DNA of 64,000 nt from the NCBI RefSeq assembly GCF_004362395.1, contig NZ_SNWE01000013.1, positions 62,001 to 126,000 on the forward strand, read 5' to 3'. This document shows, piece by piece, positions 18,499-26,587 of this stretch (position 1 is its first letter; each line of letters starts with the position of its first letter). The notes under the pieces were generated by a model, which was given only the letters and a program-made list of their open reading frames with translations, did no database searches and was not told where the DNA came from. Made by a program: the position numbers and the translations under genes. This DNA is from Salegentibacter sp. 24 (GTDB taxonomy: Bacteria > Bacteroidota > Bacteroidia > Flavobacteriales > Flavobacteriaceae).

Positions 18499-19791
18499 TT
18501 AATATTTAAGCCATTTAAATAATTCTTTATAACTCGCTTTTTTACCATACATCAGAATTCCCACCCTATAAATCTTGGCCGCAAGCCAAATCACCGCAAA
18601 ATTAGTAAGAATTAAAATCGTTACCGATATTGCCAGTTCCCACCATGGTACGCCAAATGGAATTCGCATGAGCATCACAATTGGCGAGGTTAGTGGAATC
18701 ATAGAGAAAATAGTGGATACACTGCCGTGGGGATTTTCTATAACCGAAAAGAAACCGACATAGATTCCCAGCATAAGAGGCAAAATTACCGGAAACATAA
18801 ATTGCTGCGTATCGGTTTCACTATCTACTGCTGCACCAATTGCAGCATAAATGGCACTATATAAAAAGTAACCGCCAATAAAATAGATAAGAAAGAATAT
18901 AATCAGACTTAGGATGGGTAAATTAATCACATCCATAACCAGTTGGGCTACTTGCGGTTTTGCTATCTGTTCAATGCTTTCCAGTTGGGATTTTTGTACC
19001 GTAAAAATATCTATACCCAAAACATAAAATGAAATCATGGCCAAAGCCCCGGCAAGGATCACCCATATGGTGAACTGTGTAATTCCGGCTAAAGAAGTCC
19101 CCAGTACCTTTCCCATCATAAGTTGAATGGGTTTTACCGAAGAAACTATGATCTCAATAATCCTGTTGGTTTTTTCCTCGATAACACTGCGCATGACCAT
19201 ATTGCCATAAATAATAATAAACATCATTAGCAGGTACCCGGCGGCACCACCAAAAAACATTTTTATATAGTTGGACATTTTAGAGGTGCGCTGGCCAGAG
19301 AAATTCTGAATTTCAATTTTCACCTCGGTTCTTGCCTCATTTAATTGATTAACATCAATCCCGCGCTCAATTAATTCCTCTCTTGTCAGCCTATCGGCAA
19401 TGGTTTTTTCTATAGCTTGTACAGTTCCCAACCCGGGCGATTCTTTACCAAAGAATTGCACGCCTTCCAGGGTCTTGTCAATATTTTCTGGAATATAGAG
19501 CAGCCCATAGTATTCCTGTTCATTAACTAAACTTTTTGCCTGTTCCAAAGTCTTGCCAGAGAGGTCCAAATATTGAACCTGCTCCTGATCCTTAAATTCT
19601 GTAGCAAACATTTCAGATTCATCATACAGGCCGATGATTCGCTGTTCACTGCTGTTCAGCATACTCAAATAAGCAATAAGGGCAAACATTCCTATTAAAA
19701 ATAATGGACTCAGAAAGGTCATTATAATAAAGGTTTTGTTCCTTACCCGAGCCAAATATTCCCGCTGAATTATAAGCTTTAGATTACGCAT
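18499..19791 (-). CDS. ABC-2 type exporter permease
   Basis: 430-residue permease, N-terminal helix (FIIMTFLSPLFLIGMFALIAYL), a large periplasmic domain (about residues 50-165) and a C-terminal block of five helices including NRIIEIIVSSVKPIQLMMGKVLG. This is the NatB / ABC-2 family layout that pairs with the NatA-like ATPase encoded just upstream; the two genes overlap by 8 bases. Such systems export ions, drugs or lipids, and the cargo here is unknown. The downstream MscS channel and beta-barrel genes follow in the same direction. Confidence 0.88.
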   Translation of the reverse strand: MRNLKLIIQREYLARVRNKTFIIMTFLSPLFLIGMFALIAYLSMLNSSEQRIIGLYDESEMFATEFKDQEQVQYLDLSGKTLEQAKSLVNEQEYYGLLYIPENIDKTLEGVQFFGKESPGLGTVQAIEKTIADRLTREELIERGIDVNQLNEARTEVKIEIQNFSGQRTSKMSNYIKMFFGGAAGYLLMMFIIIYGNMVMRSVIEEKTNRIIEIIVSSVKPIQLMMGKVLGTSLAGITQFTIWVILAGALAMISFYVLGIDIFTVQKSQLESIEQIAKPQVAQLVMDVINLPILSLIIFFLIYFIGGYFLYSAIYAAIGAAVDSETDTQQFMFPVILPLMLGIYVGFFSVIENPHGSVSTIFSMIPLTSPIVMLMRIPFGVPWWELAISVTILILTNFAVIWLAAKIYRVGILMYGKKASYKELFKWLKY

Positions 19792-20713
19792 TCTGAGTAA
19801 CGGTTTTTATGAATATATCGTTTACCGAAGGAATGACCTCTACGAAATGATTGATCCTGGCTCTGCCGAGAAGATATTCTAAAAGTTGATTGGGGGTTTC
19901 CTGGTTATTTAATTGAATAGTCAATTTAAGATCGTCGTTTATACTTTTAAAATTGGTATTTCCTATCACAAATTTTTCATTTAATTCAGCAAAAAGCACA
20001 GCATTATTTTCAGATTCCAGACCAACCTCGTAAGTATTGGATTTATAAGCTCTTTTTATTTCAGAAACCTTTCCATCCAGTAGTTTATTCGATTTATGAA
20101 TTAATGCCATATAATCGCACAATTCTTCTACGCTTTCCATACGGTGTGTTGAAAAAAGAATGGTAGCGCCCTCTTCTTTTAATTGAAGAATTTCATTTTT
20201 AATCAAACCGGCATTTACCGGATCAAACCCGCTGAATGGCTCATCAAAAATCAATAATTTAGGCTGATGTAAAACCGTAATGATGAATTGTATTTTTTGG
20301 GCCATACCTTTGGATAGCTCCTGGATTTTTTTATCCCACCAGCCTTCGATTTGTAATTTTTTAAACCAATATTCCAGGCGGGTTTTTGCTTCAGTTTTTG
20401 AAAGTCCTTTTAATCGTGCGAGGTACAAGGCCTGCTCCCCAACTTTCATTGACTTATAAAGCCCCCGTTCTTCCGGCAAATAACCAATATGAGCGATATC
20501 ATCAGGATGTAATGGTTTTCCGTCTAAATACACCTGACCCCTATCGGGCATGGTAATTTGATTAATTATTCTAAGAAGCGTGGTCTTCCCAGCGCCATTG
20601 GGTCCTAAAAGACCAAAAATACTTCCACGCGGGATAGCTATTGAGACATTGTTTAGTGCAGTAAAATTGCCAAATTGCTTGTAAATATTTTCTGCTACTA
20701 AGAGATTTTCCAT
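19784..20713 (-). CDS. ABC transporter ATP-binding protein (NatA-like)
   Basis: 309-residue nucleotide-binding subunit. Walker A GLLGPNGAGKTTLL, signature LSKGMAQKIQF (a variant with LSKGM in place of LSGGQ), Walker B LLIFDEPFSGFDP and the switch His in LFSTHRM are all present. The C-terminal 90 residues form the regulatory extension typical of ABC-2 exporters. It is the first gene of the operon with the ABC-2 permease (8-base overlap), MscS and the barrel protein. A hairpin with a T-run sits about 60 bases upstream and may be a terminator or attenuator. Confidence 0.92.
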   Translation of the reverse strand: MENLLVAENIYKQFGNFTALNNVSIAIPRGSIFGLLGPNGAGKTTLLRIINQITMPDRGQVYLDGKPLHPDDIAHIGYLPEERGLYKSMKVGEQALYLARLKGLSKTEAKTRLEYWFKKLQIEGWWDKKIQELSKGMAQKIQFIITVLHQPKLLIFDEPFSGFDPVNAGLIKNEILQLKEEGATILFSTHRMESVEELCDYMALIHKSNKLLDGKVSEIKRAYKSNTYEVGLESENNAVLFAELNEKFVIGNTNFKSINDDLKLTIQLNNQETPNQLLEYLLGRARINHFVEVIPSVNDIFIKTVTQNA

Positions 20714-20773
20714 ATAAAAAGCTTGGTAAATTTAAATTATCCTCTGGCGAACCTATAAGGAGATGTTCTTTCG

Positions 20774-20800
20774 AAAAAAAAATTCGTCACGGATGACGAA
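20774..20800 (-). terminator. Hairpin plus T-run, terminator or attenuator before the ABC operon
   Basis: On the minus strand, TTCGTCA / TGACGAA (7-base arms, 4-base TCCG loop, 20783-20800) is followed by nine T. It lies between the fasciclin terminator and the ABC ATPase start, about 60 bases upstream of that start. Confidence 0.5.
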
Positions 20801-20862
20801 AATAAATCAATACATACATATTTAGTAAATATATTGAAATAGGTTGAAGTTTAGAATAATTC

Positions 20863-20894
20863 ATAAAAAAATACCCCAGAAATATTGGGGTATT
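20863..20894 (-). terminator. Rho-independent terminator of the fasciclin gene
   Basis: Minus-strand stem AATACCCCA / TTGGGGTATT (loop of 6), followed by T-rich sequence. It lies 25 bases after the fasciclin stop at 20919. Confidence 0.7.
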
Positions 20895-20918
20895 GTATAT
20901 AAAACTTTGAGAATTTCC

Positions 20919-21452
20919 TTAGTCCATCGTTACATCTTTGGTTGCCTCTACAACACCATCCACAACGTGAATCACAGCATCTTCTGCTTCAATATCTGAA
21001 GCCAGTATTTTTGCACCACCAACATATACAACGTCTCCAGTTTCTCCGATCACAATTTCTTCGTCCCCGGCTGAATTGGCAACCTGAGTTTCGTTAAATT
21101 CATATTTCATTACCTTAGTAGGTAACATATGGTTTTTAATCAATTGAATGAGTTCCAACCTGTTTTCCGGATCACTAAGGTAGGCCAACTTGTCGACTTC
21201 CATTTCTGAGAAAGCTTCATTTGTAGGCATTAAAATTGTAAAATCATCGGCGAATTCAACCGACAAATCCAAACCTGATAATTCTAAAAATTCAACGAAG
21301 TTTGAAAACCGATCATCCATTTGCGCCAACTCAAGAGCACTGTAATCTTCTGTGTCTTCTACACCAGAGAAATAATCATCCTGTGCGAAACCTGCAAAAG
21401 TACCTGTTAAGAATAATATTGTAAAAATAAAAATCTTGTTCATCCTTTTCAT
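20919..21452 (-). CDS. Fasciclin domain-containing exported protein
   Basis: 177-residue protein with a signal peptide (MKRMNKIFIFTILFLTGTFAGFAQ) and one FAS1 domain. Landmarks are the first half FSNFVEFLELSGLDLSVEFADDFTILMPTNEAFSEM (core FTILMPTNEAFSEM), then YLSDPENRLELIQLIKNHMLPTKV, and the end ASDIEAEDAVIHVVDGVVEAT. FAS1 domains mediate surface adhesion. It has its own terminator; the upstream side toward grpE-dnaJ holds several inverted repeats. Confidence 0.85.
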   Translation of the reverse strand: MKRMNKIFIFTILFLTGTFAGFAQDDYFSGVEDTEDYSALELAQMDDRFSNFVEFLELSGLDLSVEFADDFTILMPTNEAFSEMEVDKLAYLSDPENRLELIQLIKNHMLPTKVMKYEFNETQVANSAGDEEIVIGETGDVVYVGGAKILASDIEAEDAVIHVVDGVVEATKDVTMD

Positions 21453-21564
21453 AATAAGCTATTTAATTAGTTATTAAAATTTGTTTACACTAAGATAGGA
21501 AACAGATAAAGAATATCATTCTAATTAAAAAAAGCTTAAATAACTTTTAACGCTAGTGTTAAAA

Positions 21565-21597
21565 ACAAAACCCACCCTTAAAAAATTAAGGATGGGA
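21565..21597 (-). terminator. Second hairpin downstream of dnaJ
   Basis: CCCACCCTTAA (21571-21581) pairs with TTAAGGATGGG (21586-21596), one mismatch, short A-rich loop. On the minus strand it is followed by T-rich sequence, so it could back up the dnaJ terminator. Confidence 0.4.
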
Positions 21598-21608
21598 AAA
21601 AAATTGCT

Positions 21609-21648
21609 ATGAAAAAGAAAAATTATCACTAAAAGACTTAGTGATAAT
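21609..21648 (-). terminator. Rho-independent terminator of grpE-dnaJ
   Basis: Perfect 11-base stem ATTATCACTAA (21622-21632) / TTAGTGATAAT (21638-21648) with a 5-base loop, followed on the minus strand by TTTTCTTTTTC. It begins 35 bases after the dnaJ stop. Confidence 0.65.
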
Positions 21649-21682
21649 CAAATATATAAATTTTTTTCTTAAAACCTAGGTG

Positions 21683-22810
21683 CTAAGAAAACATATCTTT
21701 AACTTTTTCAAAAAATGATTTATCGCTTTTCTCTGGATTAGGCTGGAAGTTCTCGTCATCAGCCATGTTCTCAAAGAAATCTCTTTGTTCTTTACTTAAA
21801 TTCTTAGGAGTCCAAACATTTACATGGACCAACAAATCTCCTTTTCCATATCCATTGAGATTTCCGATCCCTTTTCCTCTAAGCCTCAGGATTTTTCCGG
21901 ATTGCACTCCTTCTTCTACCTTTATCCGCACTTTCCCGGTCACCGTATCAATTTCTCTGGAAGAGCCTAAAACAGCTTCAGATAAACTGATGTATAAGTC
22001 GTAATGCAAGTTATCTCCTTCACGCTGGAGGCTATGATGTTCTTTCTCCTCTATAGCCACCAATAAATCTCCAGGGATTCCATTTCCGGGTGCATCATTT
22101 CCTTTTCCGGAAACTTTTAACTGCATTCCATCTTCAACACCTGATGGAATTTTAATAGAAACAGTTTCTTCTTTTTGCACCAGGCCGTGGGCATCTGCCT
22201 CTGGGGGTCTTTGGTCAATAATCTGCCCTGAGCCACTACACACAGTACAAGGAGATGCAGTTTGCATTCTTCCCAAAATTGTATTGGTAACTCGGGTTAC
22301 CTGTCCGGTCCCCTTACAGGTAGTACAGGTTTTATAAGTTGTACCCGGTGCCTGAACTTTTCTTTTTACTTTAATTTTTTTCTCTGCACCATTGGCAATT
22401 TCTTCTAAGGTAAGACTTACCCTGATCCTAAGGTTACTTCCCTTGGCACGTCTTTGGCCTCCGCCAAAACCGCCTCCAAAACCAGAGAAGCCTCCGCCAC
22501 CACTGAAACCACCACCAAAGATGTCTCCAAACTGGCTGAATATATCATCCATATCCATTCCGCCAAAGCCGCCACCACCACCGGCACCTTCAAATGCCTG
22601 GTGACCAAACCTGTCATAACGGGCTCGTTTATCTTCATTGCTAAGGACTTCGTAAGCTTCAGCTGATTTTTTAAACTTTTCCTCGGCCTCGGTATCTCCC
22701 GGATTTTTGTCAGGATGATATTTAATAGCCATTTTACGGTAAGCCTTTTTTATTTCAGCTGTGGAAGCACCTTTACTTATGCCTAATATGTCGTAATAAT
22801 CTTCTTTCAT
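21683..22810 (-). CDS. dnaJ: Chaperone DnaJ with reduced zinc domain
   Basis: 375-residue Hsp40 co-chaperone that stimulates the ATPase of DnaK. The J domain has HPD at 33-35 (YHPDKNPGD), followed by a glycine/phenylalanine-rich region (about 76-118) and the C-terminal client-binding domain ([20 protein letters not shown]). Only two of the four CxxCxGxG repeats remain: CTTCKGTG (162-169) and CTVCSGSG (188-195). The first and fourth repeats, which form the other zinc centre in E. coli, are absent. grpE lies 29 bases upstream in the same operon; no dnaK is in the window. Confidence 0.97.
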   Translation of the reverse strand: MKEDYYDILGISKGASTAEIKKAYRKMAIKYHPDKNPGDTEAEEKFKKSAEAYEVLSNEDKRARYDRFGHQAFEGAGGGGGFGGMDMDDIFSQFGDIFGGGFSGGGGFSGFGGGFGGGQRRAKGSNLRIRVSLTLEEIANGAEKKIKVKRKVQAPGTTYKTCTTCKGTGQVTRVTNTILGRMQTASPCTVCSGSGQIIDQRPPEADAHGLVQKEETVSIKIPSGVEDGMQLKVSGKGNDAPGNGIPGDLLVAIEEKEHHSLQREGDNLHYDLYISLSEAVLGSSREIDTVTGKVRIKVEEGVQSGKILRLRGKGIGNLNGYGKGDLLVHVNVWTPKNLSKEQRDFFENMADDENFQPNPEKSDKSFFEKVKDMFS

Positions 22811-22839
22811 GGTCTCGTTTTGCAGATTCTAAAAAGCTT

Positions 22840-23433
22840 TTATTTTCCGGTTACAACTTTAGGAAACCTAATAATACGCTCCCCAAGCATATAACCTCTC
22901 TCAACTACATCAACTATCTTGCCTTTAAGCTTATCCTCAGGCGCAGGTATTTGGGTAATAGCCTCATGAATTTCAGAATCAAAGGCATCACCTTCCTTTA
23001 CATCCATAGATTCAAGGCCTTTACTGGTAAGGGTTTCTTTGAATTTATTGTGAATTAGTTCTACCCCTTGTATTAAATTTTTGTCTCCGGATTTTCGCAA
23101 TTCGTTTAAGGCCCTGTCAAAATCATCCAACACTGGCAACATGGCTGCCATTACTTCCTGGTTGGCAGTTTTGAACAGCTCTAATCGTTCTTTGGAGGTT
23201 CGTCTTTTATAGTTTTCAAATTCAGCGAAAAGCCGTAAAAACTTATCTTTCTCCTTCTGAACCTCTTCTTTTAGCTTTTCCTCTTCCGATAGGGCATCCT
23301 GAGTATCTTCATCTTCAGTTTCCTTATTTTCATTCTCTACCTCATCTATAGCTTCGTCTAAAACATCCTCAACCTGATCTTTAACAGATTGATCTTGTTG
23401 GTCTTCTCTTATATCCTTTTTCTTCTTACTCAT
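22840..23433 (-). CDS. grpE: Nucleotide exchange factor GrpE
   Basis: 197-residue protein that releases ADP from DnaK. A long acidic N-terminal stretch (VEDVLDEAIDEVENENKETEDE region) precedes the coiled-coil and the beta-wing domain with FENYKRRTSKERLELF, HNKFKETLTSKGLESMDV and RGYMLGERIIRFPKVVTGK. The start is set at ATG 23433 (MSKKKKDIREDQ); an earlier in-frame ATG at 23457 adds 8 unlikely residues. dnaJ follows 29 bases downstream. Confidence 0.95.
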   Translation of the reverse strand: MSKKKKDIREDQQDQSVKDQVEDVLDEAIDEVENENKETEDEDTQDALSEEEKLKEEVQKEKDKFLRLFAEFENYKRRTSKERLELFKTANQEVMAAMLPVLDDFDRALNELRKSGDKNLIQGVELIHNKFKETLTSKGLESMDVKEGDAFDSEIHEAITQIPAPEDKLKGKIVDVVERGYMLGERIIRFPKVVTGK

Positions 23434-23551
23434 TTTTATGCATTTTAATACAGGCACAACGGGTCAAATTCATTGCCAATTATGATTCGATGTCAAAATG
23501 TCACTATAATTAATTACCAAAAATTTACCTTTATGGTATTTGATATTTATG

Positions 23552-23559
23552 TATTTTTG
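23552..23559 (+). promoter_or_regulatory. Probable -7 element for the YceI gene
   Basis: TATTTTTG matches TAnnTTTG, 31 bases before the ATG at 23590. No clear -33 TTG at correct spacing. Confidence 0.3.
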
Positions 23560-23589
23560 CAAGCTAATTTAAAACTAAATTGTTAACAA

Positions 23590-24258
23590 ATGAGAAAATC
23601 AATTTTAAGCACTTTTGTAATTGCGGCCTTTTTAACTGCAGTTGTGGGATGTAAGAACGATAAAAAAGAAGCGGAAACTTCCGAGGTTCAGGATGCAGCA
23701 AGCGCACAAGCTGAAGCTATGGAATTCACGGTAGACACTTCAGCTTCTGTTATAGAATGGAAGGGTAGCAAGCCAACCGGAGAACATACTGGAACTATTG
23801 CCCTTTCAGAAGGTACCTTTAGTGCCAATGACAGCATTATAGAGAGCGGAAGTTTCGTGATTGATATGCAGTCTATTAATGTTACAGATCTTGAAGGACA
23901 GGATAAAGCTGATCTTGAAGCTCACCTGATGGGAACCGTAGAAGGTAAAGAAGGCGACTTCTTTAATGCCACAAAGTTTCCGGAAGCTACTTTTGAAGTA
24001 ACAGGCATTAGTGAAGAAAACGGTCAAAAGATGTTATCGGGTAACCTTACCATAAAAGAGGAAACCAAAAATATCACTTTCCCAGTTAGTATCAATCGTA
24101 CTGAAGATACTATTGAAATAACCAGTGAAGAATTCACCATAGACCGCACAAACTGGAATGTTAATTTTGGATCCAAATCAGTATTCGACGGACTTGGAGA
24201 CAACTTCGTAAGTGACGATATCGCATTAAAAATAGATATAAAAGCTACTAAAGTTTAA
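23590..24258 (+). CDS. YceI family lipoprotein
   Basis: 222-residue protein with a lipoprotein signal peptide (MRKSILSTFVIAAFLTAVVGC, lipobox Cys near residue 21) and a YceI domain. Landmarks are SVIEWKGSKPTGEHTGTIAL, FVIDMQSINVTDLEG and NATKFPEATFEVTGI. YceI proteins are lipid-binding beta-barrel proteins of the periplasm, thought to bind isoprenoid-like molecules; the exact ligand is unknown here. It is a single gene with its own terminator and -7 box. Confidence 0.93.
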   Translation: MRKSILSTFVIAAFLTAVVGCKNDKKEAETSEVQDAASAQAEAMEFTVDTSASVIEWKGSKPTGEHTGTIALSEGTFSANDSIIESGSFVIDMQSINVTDLEGQDKADLEAHLMGTVEGKEGDFFNATKFPEATFEVTGISEENGQKMLSGNLTIKEETKNITFPVSINRTEDTIEITSEEFTIDRTNWNVNFGSKSVFDGLGDNFVSDDIALKIDIKATKV

Positions 24259-24283
24259 TAACATACCTAATTAAAAATTTAAA

Positions 24284-24312
24284 GGAGGCTGTCTGAGAAG
24301 ACAGCCTTTTTT
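24284..24312 (+). terminator. Rho-independent terminator after the YceI gene
   Basis: Stem GGCTGTCT (24287-24294) / AGACAGCC (24299-24306) with a 4-base loop and six T. Confidence 0.8.
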
Positions 24313-24334
24313 ATGCTTTAGAATTTGTAAAAAA

Positions 24335-25237
24335 TTAAATTAAATCCTCCAGCGCCTTGGTCAGATTGACATATTTAAAAGTATAGCCTTGCTGTTCTAT
24401 TTTATCACTGCTCACCAATTGGCTGGATAAAACCAGGTGCGACATTTCTCCCAATACAAGCTTAAGGGCTACTTTGGGAACATTAGGCAACCATACCGGT
24501 TTTCCCATTTGAGAAGCCACCTCATTGACCAGTTCTTTATTAGTAACTGGATTTGGTGCAACGGCATTATAGATACCGCTTAGTTTCTGTTCCAGGGCAA
24601 ACATAAAAATACCGCCAATATCATCTATATGGATCCAGGACTGCCACTGTTTACCACTTCCAAGAGGAGACCCGACACTAAAATTAACCGGTTCCTTAAG
24701 TTTCTGCAACATCCCCCCATTTTCAGCCAAAACAAGTCCTATTCTAATTTTAGCAACCTGGATTCCAAGATCTCTAAAATTATCCACTGCTTCTTCCCAT
24801 TTCACGACGACTTCGCCAACAAAAGAGTCATCTACTCCCTGGTCCTGCTCAGTATATAATTTTTCTAAGGAACTGGGGTAAACGCCAATGGCACTGGCGG
24901 ACACCAGGTTTCTCACCTGATGTTCATTTTCCTCTAAACATTTGTAAAGCAAACTGGCCGTTTCGGTTCGGCTTTTAAGAATTTTTTCCTTCTGTTCGGG
25001 GGTCCATCGCTCTGCAATACTGGCACCGACAAGGTTTATAATAGCATCAACTCCCTGAATGGCATTGGGATCAATTTCATTTTCCTCGGGATTCCAGTAA
25101 AAACCTTTGTAGTTCGGCTCATCTTCCAGTTTATCTTTACTGGTAGAGAGGTAATAAACATCTATTCCCTTTTCACGACATAACCGACTAATTTTAGATC
25201 CAATTAATCCGGTAGCTCCTGTTATTAATACACGCAT
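24335..25237 (-). CDS. TIGR01777 family NAD-dependent epimerase-like protein
   Basis: 300-residue extended SDR protein. The dinucleotide motif GATGLIGSKI is at the N-terminus, SASAIGVYPSS holds the catalytic Ser/Tyr position, and the family-typical strings NAVAPNPVTNKELVNEVASQMGKP (core NAVAPNPVTNKEL) and SWIHIDDIGGIFMFAL are present. TIGR01777 (YfcH-like) proteins act on unknown sugar nucleotides or cell-division targets. It stands alone on the minus strand, converging with the YceI gene. Confidence 0.9.
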   Translation of the reverse strand: MRVLITGATGLIGSKISRLCREKGIDVYYLSTSKDKLEDEPNYKGFYWNPEENEIDPNAIQGVDAIINLVGASIAERWTPEQKEKILKSRTETASLLYKCLEENEHQVRNLVSASAIGVYPSSLEKLYTEQDQGVDDSFVGEVVVKWEEAVDNFRDLGIQVAKIRIGLVLAENGGMLQKLKEPVNFSVGSPLGSGKQWQSWIHIDDIGGIFMFALEQKLSGIYNAVAPNPVTNKELVNEVASQMGKPVWLPNVPKVALKLVLGEMSHLVLSSQLVSSDKIEQQGYTFKYVNLTKALEDLI

Positions 25238-25307
25238 TTTTATTTACAAGATAGCAACAAGCAAAGACCTTAGCTAAAAATTATTACTGATTTAACAGCA
25301 AACACCA

Positions 25308-25982
25308 CTACTTTTTTAATGCCCTTAACATTTCGCGTTTTCCTGGAGGGCCTGGAAGTCGCTCAACTATAAAACCTGCCGTTTGCATGGCTCTTCGCAC
25401 ACTTCCTTTGGCCGAATAGGTGACTAGAACTGAATTTGGTTTCATAGCTACAAACATTTTAGCAAAGATTTCTTCTGTCCAAAGTTCTGGCTGAACCCGG
25501 GCGCCAAATGCATCAAAAAACACCAGATCATACGCATTGACATCCTGAATTTCTTCAAAACGCTTTTGCTGCTTTTCCAATTGAAAATTCTTTGAAATTG
25601 CTACTGGCACATCCCATGGGCTATTGTGCATTTTTTGAAAAAATGTTATTTGATTTCCTGGTGAGAGCATTTGAGCATAGTTCAGTTCCTGTATTTCATT
25701 CTCAGAAACCGGATAGGCCTCCACCCCCGTATAATTAATATTGAGCTCAAGTTTTTTGGCTTCAAGAAAAGTAATTAAGGCATTGAGCCCGGTTCCAAAA
25801 CCAATTTCGAGGATAGAAAGCTCCTTCTCTTTATTCCAACCCACCCAGTATTCCAGACCCATTTTTATAAACACATGCCGAGCTTCCGCAATGGCGCCGT
25901 GTTTGGAATGGTATTGTTCATCCCACTGGCTTAAATGGATGGTTACTGAACCATCGCCGGTCCTTATAATTTTTCGCTCCAA
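25308..25982 (-). CDS. mnmD: Stand-alone tRNA (mnm5s2U34) methyltransferase MnmD
   Basis: 224-residue SAM-dependent methyltransferase that makes the last methyl transfer in 5-methylaminomethyl-2-thiouridine at tRNA wobble position 34. The opening RKIIRTGDGSVTIHLSQWDE, YHSKHGAIAEA, SAM motif LEIGFGTGLNAL and active-site DLVFFDAFGARVQPELW are diagnostic of MnmD. The oxidoreductase half of MnmC is missing, as in many bacteria outside Gammaproteobacteria. The start codon is TTG at 25982, four bases after the DUF4920 gene, so the two are coupled. Confidence 0.92.
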   Translation of the reverse strand: MERKIIRTGDGSVTIHLSQWDEQYHSKHGAIAEARHVFIKMGLEYWVGWNKEKELSILEIGFGTGLNALITFLEAKKLELNINYTGVEAYPVSENEIQELNYAQMLSPGNQITFFQKMHNSPWDVPVAISKNFQLEKQQKRFEEIQDVNAYDLVFFDAFGARVQPELWTEEIFAKMFVAMKPNSVLVTYSAKGSVRRAMQTAGFIVERLPGPPGKREMLRALKK

Positions 25983-25986
25983 ATTA

Positions 25987-26490
25987 TTATTCTTTTAAAA
26001 GTACAGCCTCAGCAATAAAAGCTTTAGTGGTTTTAGGCATAGTGATCTCTGACAGACCAGCATGAGGTTTCCCCTCATCTTGGGCATAGTGTTTTTGGTC
26101 TTCAACTGATATTTCATTTAAAAATGCTTTTCCCTCTACAATCACCTCTGTATTTTCGCTATCCTTGGGCACAAAAAAGCCATACTCTTTAAAGCTAACC
26201 CTCACCTCTTGCTCTGGAAGCTCCAAAATTATCCAACAGCCTTTCTTTTTACATACACTCTTGATTTTCGAAGAAAATTTTAGATTTAGCGTATCCCCAG
26301 GTTCAAGGGAGTTGAATTTCTCAAGGGCCTGGGTAGCACTCAAAGCATTTTCCGCGGTGATTTCAGTACCAAAAGACTTATAGGAAACAGGATTTTTCTT
26401 TGCTAAAGCTGACGCACCTCTATTAGAATTCCCTTCATTACAAGAGATTAAGATTAAGGATAGGACCAGTCCAAATACAATTTTTCTCAT
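25987..26490 (-). CDS. DUF4920 lipoprotein
   Basis: 167-residue protein with a lipoprotein signal (MRKIVFGLVLSLILISC, lipobox LISC). The domain has KCYSFG-like SYKSFGTEITAENALSATQA and KSVCKKKGCWIILE with two cysteines, followed by FKEYGFFVPKD and LNEISVEDQKHYAQDEG, all diagnostic for DUF4920 in Flavobacteriia. Function is unknown, though the Cys pair suggests a redox or metal site. It precedes mnmD by four bases. Confidence 0.85.
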   Translation of the reverse strand: MRKIVFGLVLSLILISCNEGNSNRGASALAKKNPVSYKSFGTEITAENALSATQALEKFNSLEPGDTLNLKFSSKIKSVCKKKGCWIILELPEQEVRVSFKEYGFFVPKDSENTEVIVEGKAFLNEISVEDQKHYAQDEGKPHAGLSEITMPKTTKAFIAEAVLLKE

Positions 26491-26546
26491 TTATTTATTT
26501 ATTTCTCCAACCTTACGGGCAATCAAATTTACCAAAACTTTAGATT

Positions 26547-26575
26547 TTGATTCTGTTTTAATTTGGGTAAATTTG
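26547..26575 (+). promoter_or_regulatory. Bacteroidota-type promoter for ilvE
   Basis: TTG at 26547-26549 and TAAATTTG at 26568-26575 with 18 bases between them. The predicted start site lies 6 to 12 bases before the two candidate ATG codons. Confidence 0.5.
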
Positions 26576-26587
26576 TTAACTAAATTA

